The notes: generated by a model from the sequence alone, not told the origin. Positions 9,630 through 19,109 are shown, numbered from the stretch's first letter. The stretch: DNA of 23,496 nt from Batkoa obscura (GCA_030770535.1 JASVEC010000263.1:1-23496); one strand, 5' to 3'. A program made the numbers and translations.

Positions 9630-9725
9630 ATGAGGATGTCTTTGGTTCCTTTCCTTTTTCCATTTTTGAGTGATAACTGAGTTCAAAAATATTGTAAATT
9701 TCTAATAAAAAGGGACATCCCTACA
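9630..9725 (-). mobile_element. Hairpin MITE, copy 6 (old, reverse orientation)
   Basis: TGAGGATGTCTTTGGTTCC at the left, TTTTTCCATTTTTGAG in the core and GGGACATCCCTA at the right. This is the most diverged recognisable copy. It lies 188 bp past the stop of the Rua1-type gene, where it could affect mRNA 3' ends. Confidence 0.65.
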
Positions 9726-10016
9726 TGATAAGTGTAATAATCTAAGGTCTTACTTTGACTTTATAAAAAGTGGGCAAAAAATAATATAATCAAAAAATAA
9801 TCTTGATCTAAAATAGACAGCATTTTTTAGCGTTAAGATTTTTAAGGTAAAAAGCACTCTATTAGCATTTAATGAATTATTTTTAAATTGTACATGAATA
9901 GAATAGAATAGATCATTTATACTTTTGTAAAAGTTATTGAGATTCATTTATATATTCCAAGTATAAAGTCACCTTAAGGGAGGACAGTAGAGTAAAAGAC
10001 GCTTATATAAATTTCC

Positions 10017-10095
10017 CCCATCGTTAATTTCTAATCCAGAGTAGTGATGTCATGATTAAAAAAGCGATTTAGAAGAATATCAAATTAACGATGGG
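10017..10095. repeat. 14-bp inverted repeat with a CRE-like site inside, upstream of CCP1
   Basis: CCCATCGTTAATTT at 10017-10030 is the exact reverse complement of 10082-10095, with 51 bp between. The interior contains TGATGTCA at 10045-10052, one base off the ATF/CREB site TGACGTCA. It could be a tiny foldback element or a regulatory module; I cannot tell which. Confidence 0.55.
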
Positions 10096-10271
10096 TATAG
10101 AAATTAACTTATTATTTAGCTCATTGACACATACAAAAAAGGAAAGTGGCCAACAATAGCATTCTTAATGATACTAAATTATTAGTAAGAAACAGAAGCA
10201 TGATTATTAATAAACCGGTTATTAGGAACATGAAGATGAAAACGTCATCAAACGAATACAAGGAAATAAAG

Positions 10272-10279
10272 TATAAATA
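10272..10279 (+). promoter_or_regulatory. Probable TATA box of CCP1
   Basis: TATAAATA lies 54 bp before the ATG. In such AT-rich DNA a TATA match is weak evidence; distance and the following purine-rich leader make it plausible. Confidence 0.35.
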
Positions 10280-10332
10280 AGAGATAAATTGATGAGATTT
10301 AATCTAATCTAATCAAAAATTTAGTTTTAAAA

Positions 10333-11412
10333 ATGTTTAGGAATACCTTTAAAGTGTTAAGACCCAACACTTCATTTAAAGCATTCGCTGCTAACAATGT
10401 AAAAGTAAGTCAAGTACTTACCCAAGGACCAAAATTCCGTTACTATTCCAGTGCCCCAAATGAAGAAAATAAAAGTGGTAACAATAATATATTAATTGGT
10501 ACTTTGTTAGTAGCTGGTGCAGGCTTAGGGTATTACTTTTATGGTAGTGATTCAAGTAAGAAAAATTCACAATCCAAAGTAGAAAGCATAGACTATCAAA
10601 AAGTGTACAATCGTATTGCATCCATATTAGATAAGGACGAAGATTATGATGATGGCAGTTATGGACCACTCTTAGTCCGTTTAGCTTGGCACGCTTCTGG
10701 TACCTATGATCATAAAGCCAAGAATGGTGGATCATGTGGCGCAACTATGAGATATGAAGAAGGAAAGTGGGGAGCTAATAAAGGGCTTCAGATTGCACGT
10801 AGTCTTTTAGAGCCTATAAAGAAGGAATTCCCACAGATTACCTACTCTGATTTATGGACTTTAGGTGGTGTTGTTGCTGTTCAAGAAATGCAAGGACCAA
10901 CTATCCCATGGAGACCAGGCAGGTCCGATGATAAGCCTGAAAATGAAAGACCACCTGATGGAAGATTACCTGATGCTAGCCAAGGTGAACAACATGTTCG
11001 AGATGTGTTTTATAGGATGGGATTCAATGACCAAGAGGCCGTTGCCTTAATTGGAGCCCATGCTTTAGGACGTTGTCACACTGATCGTTCTGGTTATGAA
11101 GGCCCATGGACCTTTTCACCCACTATGTTTACTAATGACTACTTTGTTAAATTATTAGAAGAAAAATGGGTACCTAAAAAATGGAACGGACCACATCAAT
11201 ATGAAGATAAAAGTAGTGGTAACTTAATGATGTTACCAGCAGATTTATCTTTGATTAAAGATAGTACCTTCCGTAAGTATGTCGAACTTTATGCTAAGGA
11301 TGAAAACAAATTCTTTGATGCCTTCTCCAAAGCTTACTCAAGATTATTAGAATTAGGCTTTGATTTTGATGCTTCTAAAAAACCATTGGAGTTTAAGAGA
11401 GTTGCACAGTAA
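10333..11412 (+). CDS. CCP1: Cytochrome c peroxidase, mitochondrial
   Basis: A class I haem peroxidase that reduces hydrogen peroxide with electrons from ferrocytochrome c in the mitochondrial intermembrane space. It is intronless, 359 aa (yeast precursor 361). A basic/Ser-rich presequence ([11 protein letters not shown] to RYYSSAP, ~residues 1-41) is followed by a hydrophobic segment (residues 53-70, [18 protein letters not shown]). This is the bipartite sorting layout of yeast Ccp1. Distal pocket residues are R116, W119 and H120 in VRLAWHASG. The proximal His is H243 in [10 protein letters not shown]. The radical Trp is W259 in GYEGPWTF, 16 residues later as in yeast. The proximal Asp is D304 in [13 protein letters not shown]259 with the MMLP segment favours cytochrome c peroxidase over ascorbate peroxidase. 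All key residues are present. Confidence 0.96.
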   Translation: MFRNTFKVLRPNTSFKAFAANNVKVSQVLTQGPKFRYYSSAPNEENKSGNNNILIGTLLVAGAGLGYYFYGSDSSKKNSQSKVESIDYQKVYNRIASILDKDEDYDDGSYGPLLVRLAWHASGTYDHKAKNGGSCGATMRYEEGKWGANKGLQIARSLLEPIKKEFPQITYSDLWTLGGVVAVQEMQGPTIPWRPGRSDDKPENERPPDGRLPDASQGEQHVRDVFYRMGFNDQEAVALIGAHALGRCHTDRSGYEGPWTFSPTMFTNDYFVKLLEEKWVPKKWNGPHQYEDKSSGNLMMLPADLSLIKDSTFRKYVELYAKDENKFFDAFSKAYSRLLELGFDFDASKKPLEFKRVAQ

Positions 11413-13240
11413 AATATCTTTTCAATATTATTATCATAATAAAAAATAAGTTCTTATTTATTTATATTATTAACTTTTAATATCCGTAATGAATTTAGTA
11501 CAAACAAAAAAATTGTCAAAAAAACTTTCTAATAATGATAGAATTATACAGATTAAGATTTGAATGTTTCTGGTATAGTAAAATTTAAATTTAGAGTCAA
11601 GAAGTGATTTATACTAAACATTAGTTTAAACTCCAATGATTACTTAATTTTTGATACAAAAAACTTTGTTCTTTGAATCTTTCTTAAATATGTTGTGTTG
11701 ACATAGTATATCTAGCTAAATAATAGCTGTTAAGCATAGGACGGATTAATTGATTGGTAAAAAGAAGAATTCTTACTTATAAATCAAAACAGCTTAGGGC
11801 TAAATTAGACAAATATTATAAAAATGTAAAATAGTTTCATCTATTTATTACATTCAAAAGTACACTATTTAAATTAAAGTCAAAGTCTCAAGTTAATCTA
11901 AGTAATTATTTCTAAAAGTGACATCTCAATAAACATCTATATTTTTTTATAGTTGGAAATTTGTACTACGTAAAATTTTAAAGTACTAAGAACTGGTTGT
12001 TTGTAAAGTTATATTTTCCTAAAATCAATATTGCTATGTTAAAATAAAAATAGTTATTCTGAGTTTATAAAGTATCTAAAATAAATTTTGATATTTAATA
12101 TCATAAATTGTTATGTATTAAACGAAAAGTAGTTTATAGTTATATATCACTAACTTAATTTTCTATGTGAAAATTACTTTTTTTAAATTAAATAGTTTAG
12201 AATTAAAAATCATAAAAATGAAAAAGATGAAAACATTTTTAGATATTTGATAAAAACTTTGAAATAAAAAACGTCTATTAAGTATTATAGCTGTAAAAAT
12301 GAATTAAAGGTCAACTAAAATGTATAATGAGTTAAAATATGGAGACGTATTTTTTTGTTCAAGAATTTTACTAACAATCTTTCCACTCAAATAGCGCTTA
12401 AAAATGGAAAAAGTGATGAAATTAAAAAAACGTCCCCGTACTTTCTTTTATAATTTTGCAATCTAATACTATTTTTCATTTAATATTTTGTTTGCTTTTT
12501 ATATAACATAAAAATTGAAAAATATTAAATTCTAAACAAAAAAGACCTGCTTGAAATAAAACTAAAGCTGCTTCTAGATGACCAAATCTGATTCAAGATT
12601 GTTTTACAGCTCCTTCAACTCTATTGTGACCTAATTTGAAGTAATCTTTAAAGCTAGCTAACTTTTTATTTGGCTTTTTTAAACCTAATCTTTAGATTTT
12701 AATCTAACTTTAGTAAAATTTTACTCTAAAATGAACAGTTACTTAGATCACAACAGAATCATAGCAGCTGTAGGCTTAAAATCATAAGTTAATGATAATC
12801 TCATACTTGGAAATTGAAAGTTTGTAAACAAAGTTAAAATCAAACTATTTAAAATCTTTATATAGAAAAATCGAATGAACAAAAAATAAAGAGGTCAAAG
12901 CAGATAGATCCCAGTTTTTAATTATTGAATTATTCTTAGAAGCCTGATTATAAAAACCAAAAAGGTGACTGTTTTTTATGATAGTGGAATAAAAATGATT
13001 CTACATAAGAGTAAAAATAATGTAGGTCATTGCAAATATAGAGCCAATGAAAGCAAGTTAGGAAAAGAGTGCCAATAATGAGAATAAAAAATTCAAGGTT
13101 GATCAAATCAAATAAAAATATTCTTTAGAGAAGGCCAATGAAATAATATGCAGAAAACCTACGCAATTAGTATATTAGTTAGCTGAGTCTAAGTCAAAAA
13201 ATTAAACGTTGAACAAATTCTATTTTCCAATTTATTTAAA
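11413..13240. other. 1.8 kb AT-rich intergenic region with one MITE
   Basis: No gene could be built on either strand. MITE copy 7 lies at 12338-12440. The patch 12540-12700 is less AT-rich but has stops in all frames. Two CCAATGA motifs (around 13044 and 13133) precede the Yippee-like gene and could be CCAAT-box sites. Confidence 0.55.
12338..12440 (+). mobile_element. Hairpin MITE, copy 7
   Basis: TA, then TGGAGACGTATTTTTTTG at the left, full core TTTCCACTCAAATAGCGCTT, right end AAAAACGTCCCCG, then TA. Both ends are near-complete, and the changes in the two ends are compensatory (GACGT/ACGTC), so hairpin pairing is kept. Confidence 0.85.
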
Positions 13241-13868
13241 ATGGGTCAGATTTACAGACAATATTTATCCGGATCAAAGGTGTTTGCCTGCAGTGGGTGC
13301 AATACTCATTTGACTACAGTTGACCTTATAGTTTCAAAGGCAAGCATTAGTTGATACTTTTAGTATAATAATTACTATAGCTTGACGGAATCTAATATTA
13401 ACTTTGAAAAATAAATCAAACGAAATCGTATTAACAATTAGTTTTTAGGCCTTTCAAGGACAACATGGACAAGCTTATCTATTTAAGAAAGTGTAAGTTT
13501 TATACTTATTTCATTATTATACTATAGATATTTCTTTAAAATAACTTTTTTATCAATATTTTATGAATATTAACTGTTTTTTAAAGGGTAAACGTGGATT
13601 TTGGAGAAGCTGCTGATCGCCATATGACCACAGGACTACATACTGTTAGAGACATTGTTTGTAATACTTGTGGAGAAGTATTAGGTTGGAGTTATGTAAG
13701 TATATTAATTATCCTAAATAGTATTAGTGCTATTACATTCTACTTAATACTATAAAAAAATATGATTTACTTATGCTTAAATTTTAGATTAAGGCATACG
13801 AAGAGTCACAGAAGTATAAAGAGGGAATGTTTATTCTTGAAAAGCAACTTTTAACCACAATAAATTAA
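13241..13868 (+). CDS. Yippee-like zinc-binding protein, 4 exons
   Basis: Exons 13241-13339, 13449-13492, 13587-13695 and 13788-13868 join into 333 nt, 110 aa, the usual Yippee size. The protein starts [20 protein letters not shown]. It has zinc ligands C17/C20 (CSGC) and C73/C76 (CNTC), the family blocks [35 protein letters not shown] and [11 protein letters not shown]. Yeast Moh1 and metazoan YPEL proteins are relatives; the Yippee fold is a beta-tent zinc module, with animal YPELs nuclear/centrosomal and the fungal role poorly defined. Intron 1 has a GC donor (AAAG/GCAAGC) with acceptor TTTTTAG. The only in-frame GT alternative would remove three residues (VSK) that align to the family. 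Introns 2 and 3 are GT-AG (94 and 92 nt), longer than in the other genes here. Confidence 0.92.
13340..13448 (+). other. GC-AG intron 1 of the Yippee-like gene
   Basis: The donor is AAAG/GCAAGC, which matches the strong U1 pairing typical of GC donors, and the acceptor is TTAGTTTTTAG. Phase 0 on both sides. It is placed by frame and by the family segment IVSKAFQG. Confidence 0.75.
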
Positions 13869-14736
13869 AGGTTAGAAATAGAATGCTAATAGAATACGCA
13901 TATTTGGCGTTAGACATTACCACTATAATTGCATCTATTCGTATTCAATAATTTAAGTCACTAATTTCTTCATTTTACTCTAGTTTATCATCTTAACTCA
14001 TCTGTACTCTTTATTATAGGAATTAATATCATTTCCTCTTTTGTTCTCCTTGTTTCGTATCATTTGAACCTTACCCTCCTGCTTTTATGACATCATAAAG
14101 TACACACTTTTTCACAAATGCAGCATGGATTAATTCTTTTTTTTACATACAATTAAATTAAGCCTTTATTATGCATTTATATACTATATAATTAAGTTCG
14201 AAGGAGTTGATATCTCAATTTATTACATATACTAATACTTAATTAAAATCTAACTATTATACTAAATTAATTAACATTATTCTTAACAGTTTTGATTTTA
14301 TTATTAGCCCGAAAAATTATAATTACCTAATAAATTAAATAAATCTGTAACCCAAAAAATACAATTACTGTAGCTAATATATATAGATTACAGTTAACAA
14401 AGGCTTAAACTAGCTCATATTATACTATAACAAAAACACAATTATTCAAGCTATTGTTGAATATTTAGAAAGGAGTAATTTATTTATATATAAACTTTTG
14501 GTCATAAGAGCTTAGTAAATAATGAATTTCTTTAAGCTTTTAATATGGAAGAAATAAGTTAACTGTTGAATTTAGCATCAAAAATTATACTTATATTTTT
14601 AAATATTATTTAAATCTATGGATTAAACTAAAAAAGATACATGTTTTACAACAACATAAAATTCTTGCTTTATTTTTAATTTTCTATCTGTTATTTGATA
14701 AGCAACCAAGGCAATTATAATAAAGAAAAATGAAAA

Positions 14737-14840
14737 TATGGGGATATATTTTTGTATTTAAGAATTTTACTAACAATTTTTCCACGTAAATAGCGCTTAA
14801 AAGATGGAAAAAGTAATGAAGAAAAAAAAACATCCCCATA
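14737..14840 (+). mobile_element. Hairpin MITE, copy 8 (near-complete)
   Basis: TA, then TGGGGATATATTTTTG, core TTTCCACGTAAATAGCGCTT, then AAAAAACATCCCCA and TA. Both terminal repeats and the flanking TA are preserved, making this one of the best templates for the family. Confidence 0.88.
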
Positions 14841-14909
14841 TGTTAGCATATTTTTAGGCTTATCTAATCGCAAACTGTCAAATAATTTATTTAAAGGAAA
14901 TTGACTGGG

Positions 14910-14976
14910 GAGGGTTGGCGTATTGATTTAACGCTAAATCTTCAGCTACCCAGGTCTCTAGTTCGAATTCATTCAA
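14910..14976 (+). pseudogene. tRNA-like relic (internal A- and B-box matches)
   Basis: TGGCGTATTGATTTAACGC can form a D arm (GCGT/ACGC) and resembles box A. TAGTTCGAATTC about 45 nt later resembles box B. The acceptor and T stems do not pair, and no clear anticodon arm forms. It may be a decayed tRNA or the head of a tRNA-derived SINE. Confidence 0.3.
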
Positions 14977-15183
14977 TCTTGATCTAAGATAGTGAAGAGG
15001 TTTAATCAATTGTTACTCCGCTGTGGAAACTTTAGATTATGCTCAATAGAAATCTTGATGATAACAACTCGTCTTGTACATACCTTTGGTTATTTGTAAA
15101 TATTTCTTTATTGAATTACATGTTCAAAAGAGGAAAAAGAGACACAAATGCATTCAAATTATTTATATTCTAATAAAACTTAC

Positions 15184-15285
15184 TATGGGATGTATCCTTT
15201 TGCTTAATAATCCTACTAACAATCTTTCCACTCAAATAACGCTTAAAAATTGGAAAAATAATGAAACTAGAAAAACACCTTCCTA
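15184..15285 (+). mobile_element. Hairpin MITE, copy 9
   Basis: TATGGGATGTATCC at the left, core TTTCCACTCAAATAACGCTT, and AAAAACACCTTCCTA at the right. Both ends have mutated, and flanking TA-like dinucleotides remain. Confidence 0.75.
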
Positions 15286-15297
15286 CATTGAGGAATA

Positions 15298-15364
15298 GCG
15301 TATGTAGTATAGCGGTAGAATACCTGGCTACCATAGGAGAGATCTGGATCCAAGCTCCCTTTCG
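15298..15364 (+). pseudogene. tRNA-Gly-derived pseudogene
   Basis: The 5' half is very close to a eukaryotic tRNA-Gly: box A TAGTATAGCGGTAGAAT and the anticodon region TACCTGGCTACCA (ordinary tRNA-Gly has CTGCCA). The 3' half has decayed: the anticodon stem is shortened, box B reads GGATCCAAGC instead of GGTTCGAATC, and the 3' end does not pair with GCGTATG. It begins 12 bp after MITE copy 9. Confidence 0.5.
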
Positions 15365-15567
15365 AAAAGCTCAAAGTTTATAAATATTATATTCTCTATA
15401 TTTTAAAAAGAACTCAGGTCATCACAATTTGTTAATATTTATAATTACTACCATTTCAAATAAAGTTTGCTCTATAAAATAACAAAATACAAATCAAATG
15501 TTGTGAAACGGAAAACAAATAGCAAGGAAATAAAAAACAGATGGATTTAGCAAAACATTTCAATGTA

Positions 15568-15669
15568 TATGGTGATATATTTTTGTATTTAAGAACTTTA
15601 CTAATAATCTTTCCGCTGAAATAGCGCCTAAAAATGGAAAAGTAATGAAACCGAAAAAATATCCCCATG
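15568..15669 (+). mobile_element. Hairpin MITE, copy 10
   Basis: TATGGTGATATATTTTTG at the left, core TTTCCGCTGAAATAGCGCCT, and GAAAAAATATCCCCAT at the right. It lies 193 bp beyond the stop of the minus-strand permease gene, that is, in or near its 3' flank. Confidence 0.8.
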
Positions 15670-15862
15670 TATTTATTGTAACTGAGTACTAGACCATACC
15701 AGTTGAAATTAACTAAATAATGATAATGTGATACTAAATGGAAGTATATAAAGCTAAAATCGTTATCAACAATTATAAACAAGACCATTTCAAATTTTGT
15801 AAAATTTATATAGCGTTATTTATTAATAAAGACATGAAAAAGATAGAACGATAACAGTAAAA

Positions 15863-17432
15863 TTAGAGTATATATCTGAACCCTTGAGCAATGGCCATTC
15901 TATCAAAGGCTTCTTCTTTATCAGAGATTACTTGATCCATTTCATCTAATTTTCTGTTTTCAACTTTAAACCTCCATTTAAGGATAAGGGCAGTAATAAT
16001 CGTAAGGGATAAAAACCCAATGTTAGTAGAATGAGAAGGAATGTAGGTAGGTGCTTCGCTTGCTCTATAAAATTGGCCAGATAAAATCCCACCTATATTA
16101 CCAAAAGAAATAATCATAGCAGTAACCGTAGCAGATTTTGTAGATCCTATAGTATTATTGTTTGACCAAGATAAGGTAGGAGGTAAACAAGTAGCAATTC
16201 CAACAGTAGCTATGATAACTCCAAAATATTTCACGGGTATACTGGAAGCAGCTACTAAAATTACAAAGCCGATTAAAGCTAAAGTAGCTGAACATGCTAC
16301 ATGGTAACCCCTTTCCATTATTCTGTCAGAATTCCATGCTGAAGCCATAGTAATAAAAAAGGCAATAGCATAAGGTGGTACGGTAAGTAAGAAAGAGCTT
16401 ACTTTAGAAAAGCCCATATTATTGACAATGGTTGGCATTAATAATGCTAAAGAGTACAATGGACATACAAAACCGATATAACACAACATATATAAATAGG
16501 TTTTATAATCCTTAAAAGCAGAAATAAACTGAGCTTTATCAAATTTTTTGGATTCAACTTCAACGTGACTTGCAATTAACCTTTGCTTTAAAAATTCTTT
16601 TTCCTCTTCAGTTAACCACTTTGCAGTTTGAGGTGAAGAAGGCATAATAAACCTGGTAACTTGTAAACAAAAAATTATATACCAAAATAATATATTACCA
16701 TGTAAGAACGCCTAATAAAACAGTAGGCAAACCTTCAATAATAAAAATCCATTGCCAAGATTTCAAGCCACCGCTGTTATCTAAATAATCGATTCCATAT
16801 GCGATAAGGCCACCGAAAGCGCCAGCTAATGAAGAAGCTGAAAAGAAAAAAGCTATTCTAACCCCTTGCTCTGAGCGTGTATACCAAAAGCTTAAATAAA
16901 AGATAATTCCTGGGAATAAACTAAATTTAAAATTTTAATGTTATTTTCCTTGCTATCATCCTGATACTTACCCAGCTTCGGCAATACCCAAGAAAAAACG
17001 ACCAGCTAATAAACCGGAGAAATTTGTGACTGCTGCTAAACACATTGTCACTACGCCCCAAGTGATCATAATACGAGCAATCCAAATTGGCGGAGAAGTC
17101 CTTTTCATCATCAGATTTGAAGGAACCTCAAATAAAACATAACCTAAAATAAGAAGGAATATAAAATATTAGCTAAAATAAGGATAAATTCAGTTACCTA
17201 TAAAGAAAATGCTTAAACACCAACTGAATTCGTCTTGAGTCAAGTTTAAAGCTTTTTCTAACCCATATAAACGAGCATGGCCAATATTAACTCGATCCAA
17301 AAATGAAAACATATAAAGTAACGATAAATAGGGTATTAACCTTAAATCCATTTTCCATAAAAACTTTTTCAAATCAATATTACTCTCATTATTCACAGCT
17401 ACCTCTCTGGACTCTATTTCTTTTGCTTCCAT
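15863..17432 (-). CDS. MFS anion:cation symporter, DAL5/TNA1-type permease, 4 exons
   Basis: Exons 17432-17198, 17143-16972, 16920-16699 and 16652-15863 join into 1419 nt, 472 aa, a normal length for a 12-helix MFS permease of the plasma membrane. Marker segments of the ACS (allantoate/nicotinate/vitamin) family are YMFSFLDRVNIGHARLYG after TM1, IGYVLFEVPSNLMMKR, GRFFLGIAEAGLFPGIIFYL, WQWIFIIEGLP, and the central loop with LTEEEKEFLKQR. The substrate (allantoate, nicotinate, a peptide or another organic anion) cannot be told from sequence. Introns are 54, 51 and 46 nt, all GT-AG. The first ATG, at 17432, is preferred; the open frame extends upstream without another ATG. Three GATAA motifs lie about 160-240 bp upstream. 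Confidence 0.93.
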
Positions 17433-17594
17433 TTGATGCAATTTAAGTAAAAAATTTAATTTTACAAGATTCCATTGTTTTTCTTATATATTGTTGTTTC
17501 GTTGTGCATGTTTACTTCAATTTATTTAAAGAATTTGTTGTTGATGAGCGTGATTTTTTTTTATTACTATTTCTAGTCAGCGTGTGAATAATAG

Positions 17595-17611
17595 TTATCA
17601 TTTGATGATAA
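17595..17611. promoter_or_regulatory. Palindromic GATAA pair upstream of the permease
   Basis: TTATCATTTGATGATAA is a perfect 7-bp-arm palindrome carrying two divergent GATAA cores. A third core (AGATAA on the minus strand, TTATC at 17666-17670) follows. Paired GATAA elements drive yeast DAL5 through nitrogen-responsive GATA factors. Single GATAA matches are common in AT-rich DNA, so only the arrangement carries weight. Confidence 0.4.
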
Positions 17612-18126
17612 TTTGATTGGAGAACTGTTTTGGGCAAGCTAATTTGATTGATATTTTATGTAAGATTATCTAAATCCCTTATTAAACATATTGACAATAG
17701 TGTATGACTATTCTATTTTAATTCATATAAATAATCATACTATTCCTTACTTTAAAATATTTATAAGTACTATAACTTGATCAGTGCTTATTAAAATAGT
17801 ATAAAACTTCTTATGGTTTATCTTTATTTTATTTAAAAGTTCACTTGCCTTTTAATTTTTTAAATCACGATTAAACTGATTTTTTGATCATAAATTTGAA
17901 GTTCTTGATAATAAATGCCAACTCAATGCTCATTCTAATTTTGGCAACTTGAATAGTATATTTGTGGTGATTCCATCATTCTGTCTATTAGAGGAGCTTC
18001 ACAAGTTGTTTTATAGCTCTACTATTATATATGTTTCGATTTTATCCTTTCAACTTTCAAGGCTGAGGTGCCTTTCATGTGAGATAAAAAAAAGCAAAGT
18101 GTTTATAAATCTTTTGTATATAAGGA

Positions 18127-18229
18127 TATGGGGATGTATTTTTGCGTTTAAGAATTTTACTAACAGTTTTCCCACTCAAATAGTGCTTAAAAAAGGGAAA
18201 AAGAATGAAACCAAAAAAACAGCCCCATA
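18127..18229 (+). mobile_element. Hairpin MITE, copy 11 (near-complete)
   Basis: TA, then TGGGGATGTATTTTTG, core CCCACTCAAATAGTGCTT, then AAAAAACAGCCCCA and TA. Terminal repeats and the target dinucleotide are intact. Confidence 0.88.
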
Positions 18230-18386
18230 TTGTTTTTATTCGAAAGCCGTTTAAAATAAAATATTCCTTTAAAGTCTTAAAGCTTTGATATCTATAAATA
18301 ATCATTTTAAATTAACTATAAAGCTAAACAATAAATGTCTAGAGATAAAGAATCTACATTGAAAAATGATATCTCACAATATAATA

Positions 18387-18490
18387 TATGGGGATGCATT
18401 TCCTTGTTTAAGGATTTACTTGGAATCTTTCTGCTCAAATAGTACTTAAAAGATGGAAAAAAGGATGAAGCCAAAAAAAACATGTTTATA
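18387..18490 (+). mobile_element. Hairpin MITE, copy 12 (subfamily B)
   Basis: TATGGGGATGCATTTCCTTG at the left, core TTTCTGCTCAAATAGTACTT with AGATGGAAAAA and GATGAAGCCAAAA, and a drifted right end (ACATGTTTATA). It abuts copy 13 directly. Confidence 0.8.
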
Positions 18491-18592
18491 TTGAGATGTA
18501 TTTTTATGTTCAAGAATTTTACTAATAATTTTTCTGCTCAAATAATGCTTGAAAGATGGAAAAAGTAATGAAGCCAAAAAAACATCCCCATA
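18491..18592 (+). mobile_element. Hairpin MITE, copy 13 (subfamily B, in tandem with copy 12)
   Basis: Starts TTGAGATGTATTTTTATG directly after the TATA that ends copy 12. Core TTTCTGCTCAAATAATGCTT, ATGAAGCCAAAAAAACATC, then CCCA and TA. Same orientation as copy 12. Confidence 0.83.
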
Positions 18593-19009
18593 TAGTGATT
18601 TAGCACATCAATGTTTAAGAGTAACCTCTAATAGTTAGTACATAATTCAGCTAATAATAACATTTTTTCCACTTTGGTTAGATTTGATTTTTTAAAATGT
18701 TTAAAACAGTATCTTTTAAATGGAGATTCATATCAACTTTCATGGTTCATAATGCTAACCAGCTTAAAATAACACGAATGTTTTTAGCTCTGGTTGTCTT
18801 TGAATTGCTTTTTATTTAAATGGTATTCAATCTCTTTTGATATTTTTTATCTTCAAAATCTTCAAAAATAATACAACACTAATCTTAATAGCTTTAAAAA
18901 ATTCACTATTCATACCAAGTTTAACAATTGTAAATAGTTATAAATGCTATTGCTTCTGAAGCTAAGACTTATTTATTGGAAGACATTTTATGGCTCCAAC
19001 AAATAATGT

Positions 19010-19109
19010 TCTGAAGGTATTTTTATGTTTGAAAATTTTACTAACAATTTTTCTGCTCAAATAGTGCTTAAAAGATGAAAAAAGTGATGAAGCCAAAAAA
19101 ATATCTCCT
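19010..19109 (+). mobile_element. Hairpin MITE, copy 14 (subfamily B)
   Basis: TCTGAAGGTATTTTTATG, core TTTCTGCTCAAATAGTGCTT, AAAAGATGAAAAAAG, GATGAAGCCAAAAAAATATC. It shares the diagnostic CTGCTC and GAAGCC changes with copies 12 and 13; the ends are eroded. Confidence 0.75.

Larger units (their letters stand above)
9442..10332. other. Intergenic between Rua1-type gene and CCP1
   Basis: Holds MITE copy 6, a 14-bp inverted repeat (10017-10095) and the CCP1 promoter. No further gene is seen. A 65-codon minus-strand frame at 9750-9947 is low complexity and has no family resemblance. Confidence 0.6.
13869..15862. other. 2 kb intergenic region with three MITEs and two tRNA-like relics
   Basis: No protein gene seen. 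It lies between the 3' ends of the Yippee-like gene and the permease. Short open frames at 15074-15298 and 15456-15788 run through MITE copies and are not genes. Confidence 0.6.

Noticed and set aside
10418-10744. 108-codon minus-strand frame
   Set aside because: Antisense shadow of the intact CCP1 coding sequence.
12540-12720. Less AT-rich patch considered as a gene relic or ncRNA
   Set aside because: Stops in every frame, no splice-joined product and no recognisable fold.
15074-15298. Open frame whose product resembles those of 17949-18254 and other MITE-spanning frames
   Set aside because: The shared peptide pattern (STQI.LK..K.NETKK) is only the translation of the common MITE sequence. 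Copies lack common starts and stops, and both strands give equally long frames.
18075-18513. Minus-strand frames with related peptides (SGK..SK.LK)
   Set aside because: Again reverse-strand translation of MITE copies 11 and 12; no codon-level conservation beyond the DNA repeat.
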